Assembly: GCF_037893185.1 (NCBI RefSeq)
Contig: NZ_CP140772.1
Location: forward strand, 5,580,001 to 5,644,000
Reading direction: 5' to 3'
Length of the DNA stretch: 64,000 nt
DNA from: Chitinophaga sp. 180180018-3
GTDB taxonomy: Bacteria > Bacteroidota > Bacteroidia > Chitinophagales > Chitinophagaceae
Below are positions 53,845 to 63,044 of this stretch, piece after piece. Made by a program: the position numbers and the translations under genes. Numbering within the stretch: position 1 is the stretch's first letter; every line of letters begins with the position of its first letter. The notes below the pieces were generated by a model. That model was not told the origin of the DNA, did not search any database, and was given only the letters and a program-made list of their open reading frames with translations.

Positions 53845-56800
53845 TTAGAACTTTAAATTCAGGTTGAAGCCCATGCTACGGGAAGAAGGCGTTTGCAGCT
53901 CATCTTTCCCGGTATCGGGATCAACGTTAGGCAATTTGGAAAACAGCAACAGATTACGGCCAACGAGTGATATAGAAGCATCCCTGATAAAGGTTCTGCT
54001 GGTCCATTTACCTGGCAGTTGCCAGGTGAAGTTCACTTCGCGCAGCTTCAGGAAGGTTTGAGAATAATAATTGTAATTAGTGTTTGCGGCGTTGCTGGTG
54101 TTGATCATATAATCGATGTAGTTCACTGCCTTGGTATTGGATGCAAACTTACGTGTGTCGGAAACGATCTTGCCATCAGCATCGTATTGGATGTCGCCGG
54201 AAGTGACCACTACACCCGGACCTACGTAGGTATTTTTACCAGCATTAGCGTCTTCTCTGAAGGAATTCACAGTACCAGGATGCGTACCACCCCACCACAT
54301 TTTGGCGTTGGTCATCGAGTACATCAAACCGCCGATACGTCCATCTACCAGGAACCGGAGCGTGAACTGCTTGTACCTAACGGTATTCTCCATACCATAG
54401 GTCCAGTCGGGATCGGAGTTTCCGATGTAACGCTGGAAAGGATCGCTCTTGGGAAAACCATTGCTTTCATATACGATATTTCCTGATGGATCGCGCTCAT
54501 AAACATTATCAAATATCCTGTCCATCCGTTCTCCCACCTTGATTCTGTTCAGATCCGGCTCATTGTTATAGATCTCCTTCAGTATGCGTTTATACTTACT
54601 GAAGTTGACCATTACATCCCACTGGAAATTATTACTACGTACAGGCGTTCCAGTTAACATAAACTCCCAGCCGGTGCGCAGGAAAACGTTGCCGTTTACC
54701 AGATAGTAGTTGTAACCACTGCTGTTAGACACAGGCAATTTTACAATATTGTCATAATCCCTGGCCCTGAAATATGTTACATCAAGACCAACACGGTTAC
54801 CAAACAGTTTGGTTTCCACCCCGGTTTCCCAGGAGTTGGTTCCTTGTGGACGGATATTTGGATTGCGCAGCAGATCGCTGAAAGTCAGCGAAGGAGTACC
54901 ATTCCATTTAATGCCCCTGTCGTAGGTAGATAAGTGGGCGTAGGAGTAATCATCGCTTACAATCGGCAACAGACCACTCGATACCTTTGAACCGGAACCT
55001 CTGACTTTCAGATAAGTCAGCCATGACGGCATTTTCAGCAGTTCGGATAATACTACCGATCCTGATACAGATGGATAGAAGAACGAGTTGTTGGTGATAG
55101 GCAGCGTGGAAATCTTATCATTACGGCCTGTCACTGACAGATAGAATGCGCCTAAAAATTCCATGTCTACAAATCCATAGATACTGCCGGTTCTTCTTTC
55201 TTCAATAGTATTAATTCCCTGAATGGGGTTAGCAGAATTACTCAGGTTGTAAAACCCTGGGATGGTCAGGCCGTCTGTATTGCTCTTCTGGGATTTATCG
55301 TTGCGATAATAATTGGACCCTCCTACTTCGGCATGAACAGCGAAGTTCTTACTGAAGGTATGCTCATAGCGACCAATCAGGTCTGTAACAATATCGAAGT
55401 AGTTACGTGAGCTGGCGAAGTAATTTCCCCGGGACTTGCTGCTGTAACCAATGTAGCTGGCTGGTTCTTTCGTGTCTTCACTTAATCCGTATGCATTTAC
55501 ACCGGAACGCAGTTTAACGCTGAAGTCGCGATTGATCTTATAGTCCAGTGTCATGGAGCCGAAAGTATTGTTCTTGTAATATCCTGTCAGCAACTCATAG
55601 GCCTGGAAGTAAGGGTTGTTATACCAGGAGGTGTTGTAGTTGCGTTGCTGCAATTTCTCCTTTCCGGGCTGCCAGTAGTTGCGGAGGTCGCGGATATCCA
55701 CGTCGGAGCCAGTCCACAGTACCAGGTTGTAGAGATAGTTGGTAGGACCATATCCGATGGTTGGATAGTTATCAGAATATTGCCTGTTGTAGGTAATACG
55801 GGCATCTACATTGAGCCTGTCGGTGAGATTGTAATTACCGGCGATACTGAAAGAGCTGTTATTGAGCTGTGTATTGGGTACAACACCCTGCTGATATATG
55901 TGCGAGGCGGAAGCCCTGAAATTACCTTTATCGCTGGATTTAGTGATGCTCAGGCTATTAGTGGACACGATGCCGGTTCTGAAGAAGTTATGTACGTTAT
56001 TTCTTCCCCGCGACACCCAGGGCAATGGCACCAGCTTGCCGGTATTCGGATCTGTGGGACTATTGTATTGAGGTGTTTCCCAGTAGCCACTTGGTGTAGA
56101 AGGATCTTTCTGATCCAGCTTCGGGCCCCATATCCAACCGGAGCCTTCCGTGCCGCCACCGGAACCGTCTACATAAGCGTATTTACCTTTGGCGCCGTTA
56201 CCATACGTGGTCTGCACATTCGGTATACGGATAAACGAAGGCTGGAACATAGTAGAAGAGTTAACATCCACCGCCAGATCTTTTCCTTTTCCTCTTTTGG
56301 TAGTGATCATCAATGCACCGAACTGGCCGATAGAACCATATAAGGCAGAAGCGGAGGTACCTTTGAGCACGTTGATGCTTTCCACATCATCGGGATTGAT
56401 CTTCCACATATCGGCGGTCTGATCGGGGATACCATCTATAACGATCAATGGTTTCGCACCGCGCAACTGAATAGTAGCATCACGGAACATGTCGGTGGAG
56501 TTGCGTATAACTAGGCCGGCTACACGACCAGTGAGAGAGCCTATCAGGTTGGGTTCCCGGGCTTTGGTCATGTTATCGCCCTTCACTGTTTGCACAGCAT
56601 ATCCCAACGATTTTTTCTCTTTCTGGATACCGAGGGCGGTAACTACTACTTCGTTCAGACCGGAGACATCCTGTTGTAATGCTACATCTATCTGTGTGCG
56701 ACCGTTAACGGGCACTTCCTGCGGTTTATATCCTACCAGGGAGAAACGGAGTACATCGCCTTCCCCGATGCCGGTTAAGGTATAACGACCTGTTTCATTG

Positions 56801-57267
56801 GAATTCACGCCTTTGGTTTTGCCCACAACGCTGATGATAGCGCCCGGTAGCGGGCTATTATCTTTTGCATCGGTAACGGCGCCTTTAACGGTAATTTGCA
56901 TTTGAGCCTGACCGGTAGCGGGCAGCACTTTCACTGCGTAATAATTGCCCTGTATAGGCTCGCAGGTAAGCCCGTAAGGACGCAACAGTGCCGGCAGTTC
57001 TGTATTGATATCAGCCTGTTCCATTCTTTTGAATACCTGTGCGCTGACAGATTTTCCATTGAGAATATTGCTGCTATAGCTAAATCTGACTTTATGAATA
57101 TTTTCCAGTACAGGGAAGACCTCCGACAACTGATATGTTTCGCGTATCTGTTGTCTGGCAGTTCCTTTCGCCATGACGTCCTGGGCGGGTGTAATAAGTG
57201 GCGCCGTGGTCATCAGGCACAATAAGATCCCTACTACCTTATGATGAATAAGTAGCTTTCGTTGCAT
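53845..57267 (-). CDS. SusC/RagA-family TonB-linked outer-membrane protein with STN domain
   Basis: An 1140-residue TonB-dependent transporter. Signal peptide; STN domain (about 45-110); carboxypeptidase-regulatory beta-sandwich (about 125-205) with KGAVTDAKDNSPLPGAIISV; the SusC plug with LNEVVVTALGIQKEKKSLGYA and LIVIDGIPDQ; then a barrel ending in MGFNLNLKF. The STN domain means uptake is linked to the FecR/sigma pair upstream. Paired with SusD and a phosphodiesterase, the substrate is probably an oligomer or phosphorylated compound rather than a metal chelate. Confidence 0.94.
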   Translation of the reverse strand: MQRKLLIHHKVVGILLCLMTTAPLITPAQDVMAKGTARQQIRETYQLSEVFPVLENIHKVRFSYSSNILNGKSVSAQVFKRMEQADINTELPALLRPYGLTCEPIQGNYYAVKVLPATGQAQMQITVKGAVTDAKDNSPLPGAIISVVGKTKGVNSNETGRYTLTGIGEGDVLRFSLVGYKPQEVPVNGRTQIDVALQQDVSGLNEVVVTALGIQKEKKSLGYAVQTVKGDNMTKAREPNLIGSLTGRVAGLVIRNSTDMFRDATIQLRGAKPLIVIDGIPDQTADMWKINPDDVESINVLKGTSASALYGSIGQFGALMITTKRGKGKDLAVDVNSSTMFQPSFIRIPNVQTTYGNGAKGKYAYVDGSGGGTEGSGWIWGPKLDQKDPSTPSGYWETPQYNSPTDPNTGKLVPLPWVSRGRNNVHNFFRTGIVSTNSLSITKSSDKGNFRASASHIYQQGVVPNTQLNNSSFSIAGNYNLTDRLNVDARITYNRQYSDNYPTIGYGPTNYLYNLVLWTGSDVDIRDLRNYWQPGKEKLQQRNYNTSWYNNPYFQAYELLTGYYKNNTFGSMTLDYKINRDFSVKLRSGVNAYGLSEDTKEPASYIGYSSKSRGNYFASSRNYFDIVTDLIGRYEHTFSKNFAVHAEVGGSNYYRNDKSQKSNTDGLTIPGFYNLSNSANPIQGINTIEERRTGSIYGFVDMEFLGAFYLSVTGRNDKISTLPITNNSFFYPSVSGSVVLSELLKMPSWLTYLKVRGSGSKVSSGLLPIVSDDYSYAHLSTYDRGIKWNGTPSLTFSDLLRNPNIRPQGTNSWETGVETKLFGNRVGLDVTYFRARDYDNIVKLPVSNSSGYNYYLVNGNVFLRTGWEFMLTGTPVRSNNFQWDVMVNFSKYKRILKEIYNNEPDLNRIKVGERMDRIFDNVYERDPSGNIVYESNGFPKSDPFQRYIGNSDPDWTYGMENTVRYKQFTLRFLVDGRIGGLMYSMTNAKMWWGGTHPGTVNSFREDANAGKNTYVGPGVVVTSGDIQYDADGKIVSDTRKFASNTKAVNYIDYMINTSNAANTNYNYYSQTFLKLREVNFTWQLPGKWTSRTFIRDASISLVGRNLLLFSKLPNVDPDTGKDELQTPSSRSMGFNLNLKF

Positions 57268-57314
57268 AATAATGCGTTTTAATAAAATTCCCGGGTTCGT
57301 TTGAGCGGCAATAA

Positions 57315-58298
57315 TTACCTGGCCAGCATAATTATTACCTGGTTGTTGTGTTTATTGATTTTGATATCAAGAGATTTGGTAAGAATATTCAGCAGCATGT
57401 CCAGGTCGTTAGCCGGAGTAGCGCCGGTGAATTGTAATTGCGACAACTCGGCGTTGGCAAACGTAACCTTTGTACCAAACTGTTCCCCGATAAAATCGGC
57501 AACTTCAGCCAGGGTAGCGTTGCGGAATACCTTCTGATTGTCTTTCCAGCAGGTTAATTGCAGCGTATCAACCGTTTGTCGTGTTAGCTGTCCGTTGCCT
57601 GGATTATAGGAAGCCATTTCTCCCGGCTGCAGCGTCATCGTGTGTTCGTTTCCGTTATCGGGCACGCTTACCTTCACCTTGCCGCTGTTCAGCACTACCT
57701 GTGCGTGTCCGGTGCGGGCCGCGACGTTGAAGCGGGTACCCAGTACCTGCACGCTGAGCTTATCGCCTGCATGTACCATAAATTTACCTGCTGCATCGGG
57801 TGCTACGTTAAAAAAGGCCTGGCCGGTTATCCACACTTCCCTGGCACCGGGGTTCCAGCCAATACTATCGTATTGCAGCGTGGAATTGGCATTCAGGGTA
57901 ACGGCAGTACCATCCGGCAGTACCACCTCTTTCATGAGCCCGTAGCCGGTAGACACAGCTGCCAGCGATGGCTGATGTTTACGAGGGAGATAGAGCAATA
58001 CAACTGCAGCAACTACTGCTGCCGCGGCGGCAGTAACAGCAACGATCCGGCGCAACAGGATACGGCGTTGTACCGGCCGGGGCGCCGTTAATACAGACAG
58101 CTGCTGAGCTACCCGCGCTGTGGTAGCCGCATCCATGTCCGAAGCCGGCAAATCATCTATTTCATCAGGCAGCGGTAATATGTCTTCACTGCCCCCGTGT
58201 TGAAGAAACGCAATTAACTCGGCTGTTTCCTCGGGAGTAATAGAGCCATTCGCATGCTTAATAAACAACGCTTTCATATATGCCGGGTCCGGGTGCAT
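57315..58298 (-). CDS. FecR-family anti-sigma regulator
   Basis: A 327-residue protein with an N-terminal cytoplasmic part (NGSITPEETAELIAFLQ), an Ala/Val-rich membrane helix (about 95-112), a FecR domain (about 120-220) with GTAVTLNANSTLQY, and a C-terminal DUF4974-like domain (about 255-325). It would couple the STN domain of the SusC-like receptor to the ECF sigma factor. A second ATG at 58277 is possible. Confidence 0.92.
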   Translation of the reverse strand: MHPDPAYMKALFIKHANGSITPEETAELIAFLQHGGSEDILPLPDEIDDLPASDMDAATTARVAQQLSVLTAPRPVQRRILLRRIVAVTAAAAAVVAAVVLLYLPRKHQPSLAAVSTGYGLMKEVVLPDGTAVTLNANSTLQYDSIGWNPGAREVWITGQAFFNVAPDAAGKFMVHAGDKLSVQVLGTRFNVAARTGHAQVVLNSGKVKVSVPDNGNEHTMTLQPGEMASYNPGNGQLTRQTVDTLQLTCWKDNQKVFRNATLAEVADFIGEQFGTKVTFANAELSQLQFTGATPANDLDMLLNILTKSLDIKINKHNNQVIIMLAR

Positions 58299-58375
58299 CA
58301 GTTATGCTTTATTATATGATACAATTGAAAAATAGAAAAGGACGATCCGGGAAAATAATTTTTTTTGGGGAGTAA

Positions 58376-58957
58376 TCATTTATTTTCCAGGAACCAGATA
58401 AACAACCAGAAAAATACCTGGTGGGTGTGCAGTTGCTGACGGAGAAAGCGGCTGGCCTTGACGATCTGATCCTTTACCGTATTTTTGGAGATACCCAGGC
58501 GAAGGGCTATTTCTTCATGAGAAAGGCCTTCAATGCGGCTGAGACAGAATATAAGCTTACGTTGCGGAGGCAGCATGTCCAGTACTTTGCTTTTCACCCG
58601 CTGCAGTTCGGCAGTATTTACATCATCTTCAGTGGTATTGGCAGCTACAGGTTGATGGCGAAAAACAGATTGCCGCAGATCCTCGTCCAGCGCAGCTTTT
58701 TTCAGGATATTGAAAACACAGTGCCTTACAGCCGTATACATATAGGCCCGGATGGAAAGAGCAGGATCGAGTTGCTGTCTGTTGATCCATACCTTCATGA
58801 ATACCTCCTGCACGGCTTCCTCAGCCATTTCCGGCGAGCGGCACAGCTTACAGGCATATCCGAAAAGCGCGTCTTTGTATGCATAGAACAGCTCCTGAAA
58901 CGCAGTGGCATCGCCGTCTTTTATTTTAGATATACATTCCACTCCTAGTTGACTCAT
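58376..58957 (-). CDS. ECF RNA polymerase sigma factor
   Basis: A 193-residue ECF sigma factor. Region 2 (about 20-90) has EMAEEAVQEVFMKVWI and AYMYTAVRHCVFNIL; region 4 (about 125-175) has LPPQRKLIFCLSRIEGLSHEEIALRLGI, read in adjacent pieces. The C-terminus is Trp/Phe-rich (VFFWLFIWFLENK), similar to other factors encoded beside FecR proteins. It is the first gene of the FecR/SusC/SusD/phosphodiesterase operon. Confidence 0.93.
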   Translation of the reverse strand: MSQLGVECISKIKDGDATAFQELFYAYKDALFGYACKLCRSPEMAEEAVQEVFMKVWINRQQLDPALSIRAYMYTAVRHCVFNILKKAALDEDLRQSVFRHQPVAANTTEDDVNTAELQRVKSKVLDMLPPQRKLIFCLSRIEGLSHEEIALRLGISKNTVKDQIVKASRFLRQQLHTHQVFFWLFIWFLENK

Positions 58958-59138
58958 GACGATATGAGGTACAAAAATCAGAACTATTTATTACCGGAAT
59001 ATTAAGGATCATTAAAAAAACTACAAACGTTCACTGAGATTCTCGTAATCTTTTCTTGTACCTCCTGGCTTTTGGAGCATTTACCGGGGATTAAGTTAGT
59101 ATAAAAAAGAAAAATCCAACAGGAAAAATTTATAGTGC

Positions 59139-60065
59139 TCAGGGGATGCTCTGATAAAGATCCAGTACATCCTGCAGGTGGCAAAGCTCCGTACCCGGGT
59201 TCATCGTAGCCGCAGTGCCGCAGGCTACGCCAAATTTCACTGCTGTTGCAATATCGGCGCCCTGAGTCAACTGCAACACTATGCCTGCCACCATGCTATC
59301 GCCTGCTCCTACGGTACTAAGCCGCTTCACTACTGGTGCGGGGAAGTGCATTACCTGTTCTGCCGTTACTAACATAGCGCCCCCGGCTCCCAATGATAAT
59401 ACAATATACCTGCAATTACCGGCGGCTATTATAGCTTTTGCAACGACTACCGCTTCATCGCCGTTAAGTTTTTCTTTACCGGCCAAAGTAGCCAGCTCGG
59501 CGAGATTGGGCTTGAGCAGGTACACATCACTGCGCACGGCCCTCTGTAAAGCTGCTCCGGAAGTATCTACAATAAAACGTATCCCTTTTTCTCCGGCCAT
59601 TTGTCCTACTTTCTCAAAGGCTTCCTGCGGAATACCAGGCGCAAGGCTCCCACTTGCAACAATAAAGGACGCCTGATCCATTGCCTTGTCCAGTATTTCA
59701 AGGCCGCGTTGCCATTCTTCTAAGGTAACTTGCGGACCGGGCATGCCAAAACGGAACTGCTGCTGTGTAGCCTCTTCCATGACTATCAAATTTTCCCGGG
59801 TGTGCGCCTCAATAGGCATCATAATAGCCGGTACCTGCTCTGCCATCAGCAGCTTATTGAAGAACTGACCGGTATAACCACCTCCAAAAAACACAGCAGT
59901 TGCCTGCCCCCCCAGCCTCATAATAGCCCTGGCTACATTCACCCCACCGCCACCAGGTTCGAATACCGGCGGTGAGCATTTCAGTTTCTTATCCGGAACC
60001 AATGCCGGAACCCTGGTACTTTTGTCAATGGCAGGATTGAAGGTTACTGTAACAACAGATTTCAT
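59139..60065 (-). CDS. PfkB-family hexose kinase (1-phosphofructokinase/tagatose-kinase group)
   Basis: A 308-residue ribokinase-fold sugar kinase. The N-terminal VTVTFNPAIDKST and GGGVNVARAI are typical of the 1-phosphofructokinase/6-phosphofructokinase II group; the anion hole and catalytic Asp are in LSTVGAGDSMVAGIVL. The substrate is probably fructose-1-phosphate or fructose-6-phosphate, but cannot be assigned. ATG codons at 60083, 60074 and 60065 are possible; the last (MKSVVTV) fits the family start. Confidence 0.88.
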   Translation of the reverse strand: MKSVVTVTFNPAIDKSTRVPALVPDKKLKCSPPVFEPGGGGVNVARAIMRLGGQATAVFFGGGYTGQFFNKLLMAEQVPAIMMPIEAHTRENLIVMEEATQQQFRFGMPGPQVTLEEWQRGLEILDKAMDQASFIVASGSLAPGIPQEAFEKVGQMAGEKGIRFIVDTSGAALQRAVRSDVYLLKPNLAELATLAGKEKLNGDEAVVVAKAIIAAGNCRYIVLSLGAGGAMLVTAEQVMHFPAPVVKRLSTVGAGDSMVAGIVLQLTQGADIATAVKFGVACGTAATMNPGTELCHLQDVLDLYQSIP

Positions 60066-60272
60066 AGCAGACATCTTTAACATAAAATTAGGTCAACAGA
60101 AGGTATCGGTAAATGACGAACATTAGGCTCCTTCGCTGATGAAAGTCACGAAATATGCTGACCTTTATCATGCTCAAACTATCTATATAACAATATCTTA
60201 CAGATAAAATGAAAGTTGCTTTAAATAGTACGGGAGAAACAATATCCCAGTGATGTAGCGTAAAGTAATACA

Positions 60273-61025
60273 ATGAAGATGAAAAAGATTTTATTTCTCG
60301 TTATCTGCATAACCGTTTACACCAAAGCGCTGTGTCAGGATACACTTTCATCAGCGGAAATTCCGATACTCTGTTATCACAATATTTTTGCCGGTAACGA
60401 AGGGAAACCCGGACCATTAAGGATCAGCATCAACAAACTGGAACAGCAGCTTCGTTTCTTATCAGCCAATGGTTATCAGAGCATATCCCCGGACGAACTT
60501 TTTCAATGGATGCATGGCAGGGGCCGGCTCCCCGCGAAGCCGGTGATGATCACCTTTGATGATTCTCATGTGGAACATTTTACACTGGCAGCGCCGGTTC
60601 TAAAAAGTTTAGGATTTAAGGGCGTTTTCTTTGTGATGACGGTCACCATCGGAAAGCCCGGATACCTCTCTTCTTCACAGATAAGATCACTATCGGACGA
60701 CGGTCATATCATTGGTTGTCATACCTGGGATCATCAGCCTCTCATCAACAATAATATCGACTGGATGCAGCAGCTGACCAAACCTAAAAGCACACTGGAA
60801 AAAATCACCGGAAAAAGCGTCAACTATTTTGCATATCCCTATGGAGAATGGAACATGAGAGCGATACAGGAAATAAAAAAACGTGGATTTAATGCTGCAT
60901 TTCAGCTAAGCGGAGCCCGCAGTATTCAGGAACCATATTTTACTATCAGAAGGATGATTGTTGTTGGCAGCTGGTCCGGGCCTGCGTTACTGCAGAAAAT
61001 GAATATCATCTTTGCTGCCAGGTAA
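60273..61025 (+). CDS. Polysaccharide deacetylase (NodB/CE4) family, secreted
   Basis: A 250-residue exported protein (signal peptide to KALCQ). NodB homology domain with MITFDDS (metal/catalytic Asp-Asp; usually TFDDG), HIIGCHTWDHQPL (HxxxH metal ligands) and FAYPYGEWN. The family removes acetyl groups from chitin-like or peptidoglycan sugars. The target is unknown. It is divergent from the PfkB-type kinase gene; the ~200-bp gap shows nothing recognisable. Confidence 0.9.
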   Translation: MKMKKILFLVICITVYTKALCQDTLSSAEIPILCYHNIFAGNEGKPGPLRISINKLEQQLRFLSANGYQSISPDELFQWMHGRGRLPAKPVMITFDDSHVEHFTLAAPVLKSLGFKGVFFVMTVTIGKPGYLSSSQIRSLSDDGHIIGCHTWDHQPLINNNIDWMQQLTKPKSTLEKITGKSVNYFAYPYGEWNMRAIQEIKKRGFNAAFQLSGARSIQEPYFTIRRMIVVGSWSGPALLQKMNIIFAAR

Positions 61026-61174
61026 GTATGGATACGATTCGGGTTCCTTCTTTTCCGTGAACACAACAACTTCCTGATTAGTATCATTTCCACCTGAAAC
61101 GCTGATATGACGCAGATCATTATTCAACACCGTCCGTTGCAGTAACTTTATTATATCAATTCAAATCATTTCAT

Positions 61175-61549
61175 ATGCCTATCTACCTCAGCAATACCAC
61201 CACGGTACATGAAATACAAGAAATATTTCATGCAGCTTATCCCAGGCTCCAGTTAGTTTTCTTTAAGAAGCCGCATACAAGAGGAGAAAAACCCATCCCC
61301 GGTAACCGGGTTACCCCGAATACTCCGCTCGAAAAAATCACTGCTTTCCGTTCACAGGGGTGGCTGGACATCGGGTATTTCAGAACAGCGGCAGCTATTG
61401 AACATGAACTCCGCCATAAATATGGCTTGCATTCACATGTATTCCGGAAATCGGGCCGAAGCTGGTTTCCCACCAGGGGCACTAATGATCAGACCCTGGA
61501 AGAACTGAATACTGCAGGACCAGCCGAAGAGTCTCTACCGCTGAGGTAG
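61175..61549 (+). CDS. Conserved-looking hypothetical protein
   Basis: A 124-residue soluble protein, with no signal peptide. It has STTVHEIQEIFHAAYPRLQL-like helical character at the start (NTTTVHEIQEIFHAAYPRL), a central LVFFKKPHT strand, and a C-terminal part with FRKSGRSWFPTRGTNDQTLEEL. I do not recognise the family. It converges on a serine hydrolase gene (18-bp gap). Confidence 0.7.
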   Translation: MPIYLSNTTTVHEIQEIFHAAYPRLQLVFFKKPHTRGEKPIPGNRVTPNTPLEKITAFRSQGWLDIGYFRTAAAIEHELRHKYGLHSHVFRKSGRSWFPTRGTNDQTLEELNTAGPAEESLPLR

Positions 61550-61567
61550 CCCGACAAAGGCAGTGCC

Positions 61568-62935
61568 TTATTCTTCCCTCTTCCACTCCGCATCCTTCCC
61601 CGAATTATTATAAGTCGTCAGCAACATCCCGCCATCCGGCAGCTTCGTCAACTCAAACTTCAACGGCGCCTCTTTTATATAGAAATAATTCTCCTTCTGT
61701 GCATACAACTTTACATCCGGTATGCCAGCCTTAGGACAACGAACATACAATGCATCTCCTTTCATCGTGAAAATCATCTTCCACTGATCATCATGCCGGT
61801 AAATACCCACATATTGCTGCAACATTTCTTTCGATAAATGCAGATGATCTTCCAACGGCTTGCCCAGCGCCACACGGGCCAGATCATTCGTAAACGTTAT
61901 CCAGTATTTACTGGTTTCATAGCAATTAAACAGGGTGATCAGGCGAATGTCCTTCTCAGGGATATACACCAGATCTGCCTGATAACCATCTGTAGCGCCA
62001 CTATGCTCAATAGTTTGTACCCCATCGATATCAGCCACAAACCATCCGTAGCCGTATTCCGAGCGCTCTCCATTCCGTAGCCGGAAAGGTGTCATCGCCT
62101 GCTTCAACGTTTTTCTGCTGATCAGCTTTCCGCTCAGCAGTGCCTTATGCCACTTGAGAAGATCTTCGGCATTCGATAGCAATCCACCGGCAGCATATAT
62201 TGTAGAGATCTCCTGCAGTCGGGCATCTTCCAGTTTACCATCCATTCTGGTGTATCCCTTTGCCAGATGTTGCTGCGGATTGTTTACTGACTCATACCAG
62301 GAATGTGGCATTCCCACTGCATCAAAAATACGGGTACGGATAAAATCGGCGTACGACATGCCACTTGCTTTTTCAATGATATAACCCAGGAGGTAGTAAT
62401 TGGAATTGCTGTATTGATACCGGGTACCTGGTTCAAATTCAAGTGGTGCTTCTTCAAAATAGGCGATGCCTTCGCGGGGCATGTATTGTTGTTTTGCTTT
62501 GGCGGGGTTATCTATCTCAAAATAATTTTTAATACCAGAAGTATTTGTAAGCAGATGTGCTATTGTCACCGGATAATTTTTCACCGGAAAATCCGGAATA
62601 TATTGCTGAATGGAATCCATTAACCGGATCTTCCCTTCTTCCATCAGCATAAGCACTGCCAATGCCGTAAACGATTTGGTGATGGAACCTATCCGGAAAA
62701 TGCGCTGCCGGTCCATCTCCAGTTTTGTAGCGATATTATCATAACCGAATGCCCGGTAATAAATGATACTATCATTTCTGGCGAGTAGTATCACTCCTCC
62801 GGGAGCAATCTTCCCGGCCTCCTTATTCACCAGCGCCTGTATCTGGCTATCGAGTGTGTTTGATTGTGCAACAACTGTTACAGGAACTATGATCAGGAAG
62901 ATATAAACAAATACATGTCTCAAAAAATAATACAT
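61568..62935 (-). CDS. Serine hydrolase (beta-lactamase/penicillin-binding-like family)
   Basis: A 455-residue exported protein (signal peptide to VVAQS). The active-site motif SxxK is in GSITKSFTAL, YxN in YQYSNSNYYLLG, and the third motif region is HSGATDGYQ. A C-terminal beta-domain (about 365-450, YVGIYRHDDQWKMIF) of the lipocalin-like type follows. These are usually esterases or D-Ala peptidases rather than true beta-lactamases. It is intact, unlike the related gene at 42508-44028. Confidence 0.88.
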   Translation of the reverse strand: MYYFLRHVFVYIFLIIVPVTVVAQSNTLDSQIQALVNKEAGKIAPGGVILLARNDSIIYYRAFGYDNIATKLEMDRQRIFRIGSITKSFTALAVLMLMEEGKIRLMDSIQQYIPDFPVKNYPVTIAHLLTNTSGIKNYFEIDNPAKAKQQYMPREGIAYFEEAPLEFEPGTRYQYSNSNYYLLGYIIEKASGMSYADFIRTRIFDAVGMPHSWYESVNNPQQHLAKGYTRMDGKLEDARLQEISTIYAAGGLLSNAEDLLKWHKALLSGKLISRKTLKQAMTPFRLRNGERSEYGYGWFVADIDGVQTIEHSGATDGYQADLVYIPEKDIRLITLFNCYETSKYWITFTNDLARVALGKPLEDHLHLSKEMLQQYVGIYRHDDQWKMIFTMKGDALYVRCPKAGIPDVKLYAQKENYFYIKEAPLKFELTKLPDGGMLLTTYNNSGKDAEWKREE

Positions 62936-63007
62936 TCTCCAGTAATTTTTGATGTTAAACAGAGACTGTAAAATGCTTTATATCTGCCGCAATTCCGCTC
63001 CGGGCGG

Positions 63008-63029
63008 TACTCAAATCCGGATTTGAGTA
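63008..63029. promoter_or_regulatory. Perfect 22-bp dyad, possible operator
   Basis: TACTCAAATCC and GGATTTGAGTA form a loopless perfect palindrome between the efflux adaptor gene and the serine hydrolase gene. The lack of a loop favours a regulator-binding site over a terminator. Confidence 0.45.
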
Positions 63030-63044
63030 GTATTTTCCGGGTGT

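Noticed and set aside
61568-62935. Antibiotic-resistance beta-lactamase
   Set aside because: SxxK and YxN motifs are shared by many esterases and peptidases; the C-terminal lipocalin-like domain points to the general serine hydrolase family.
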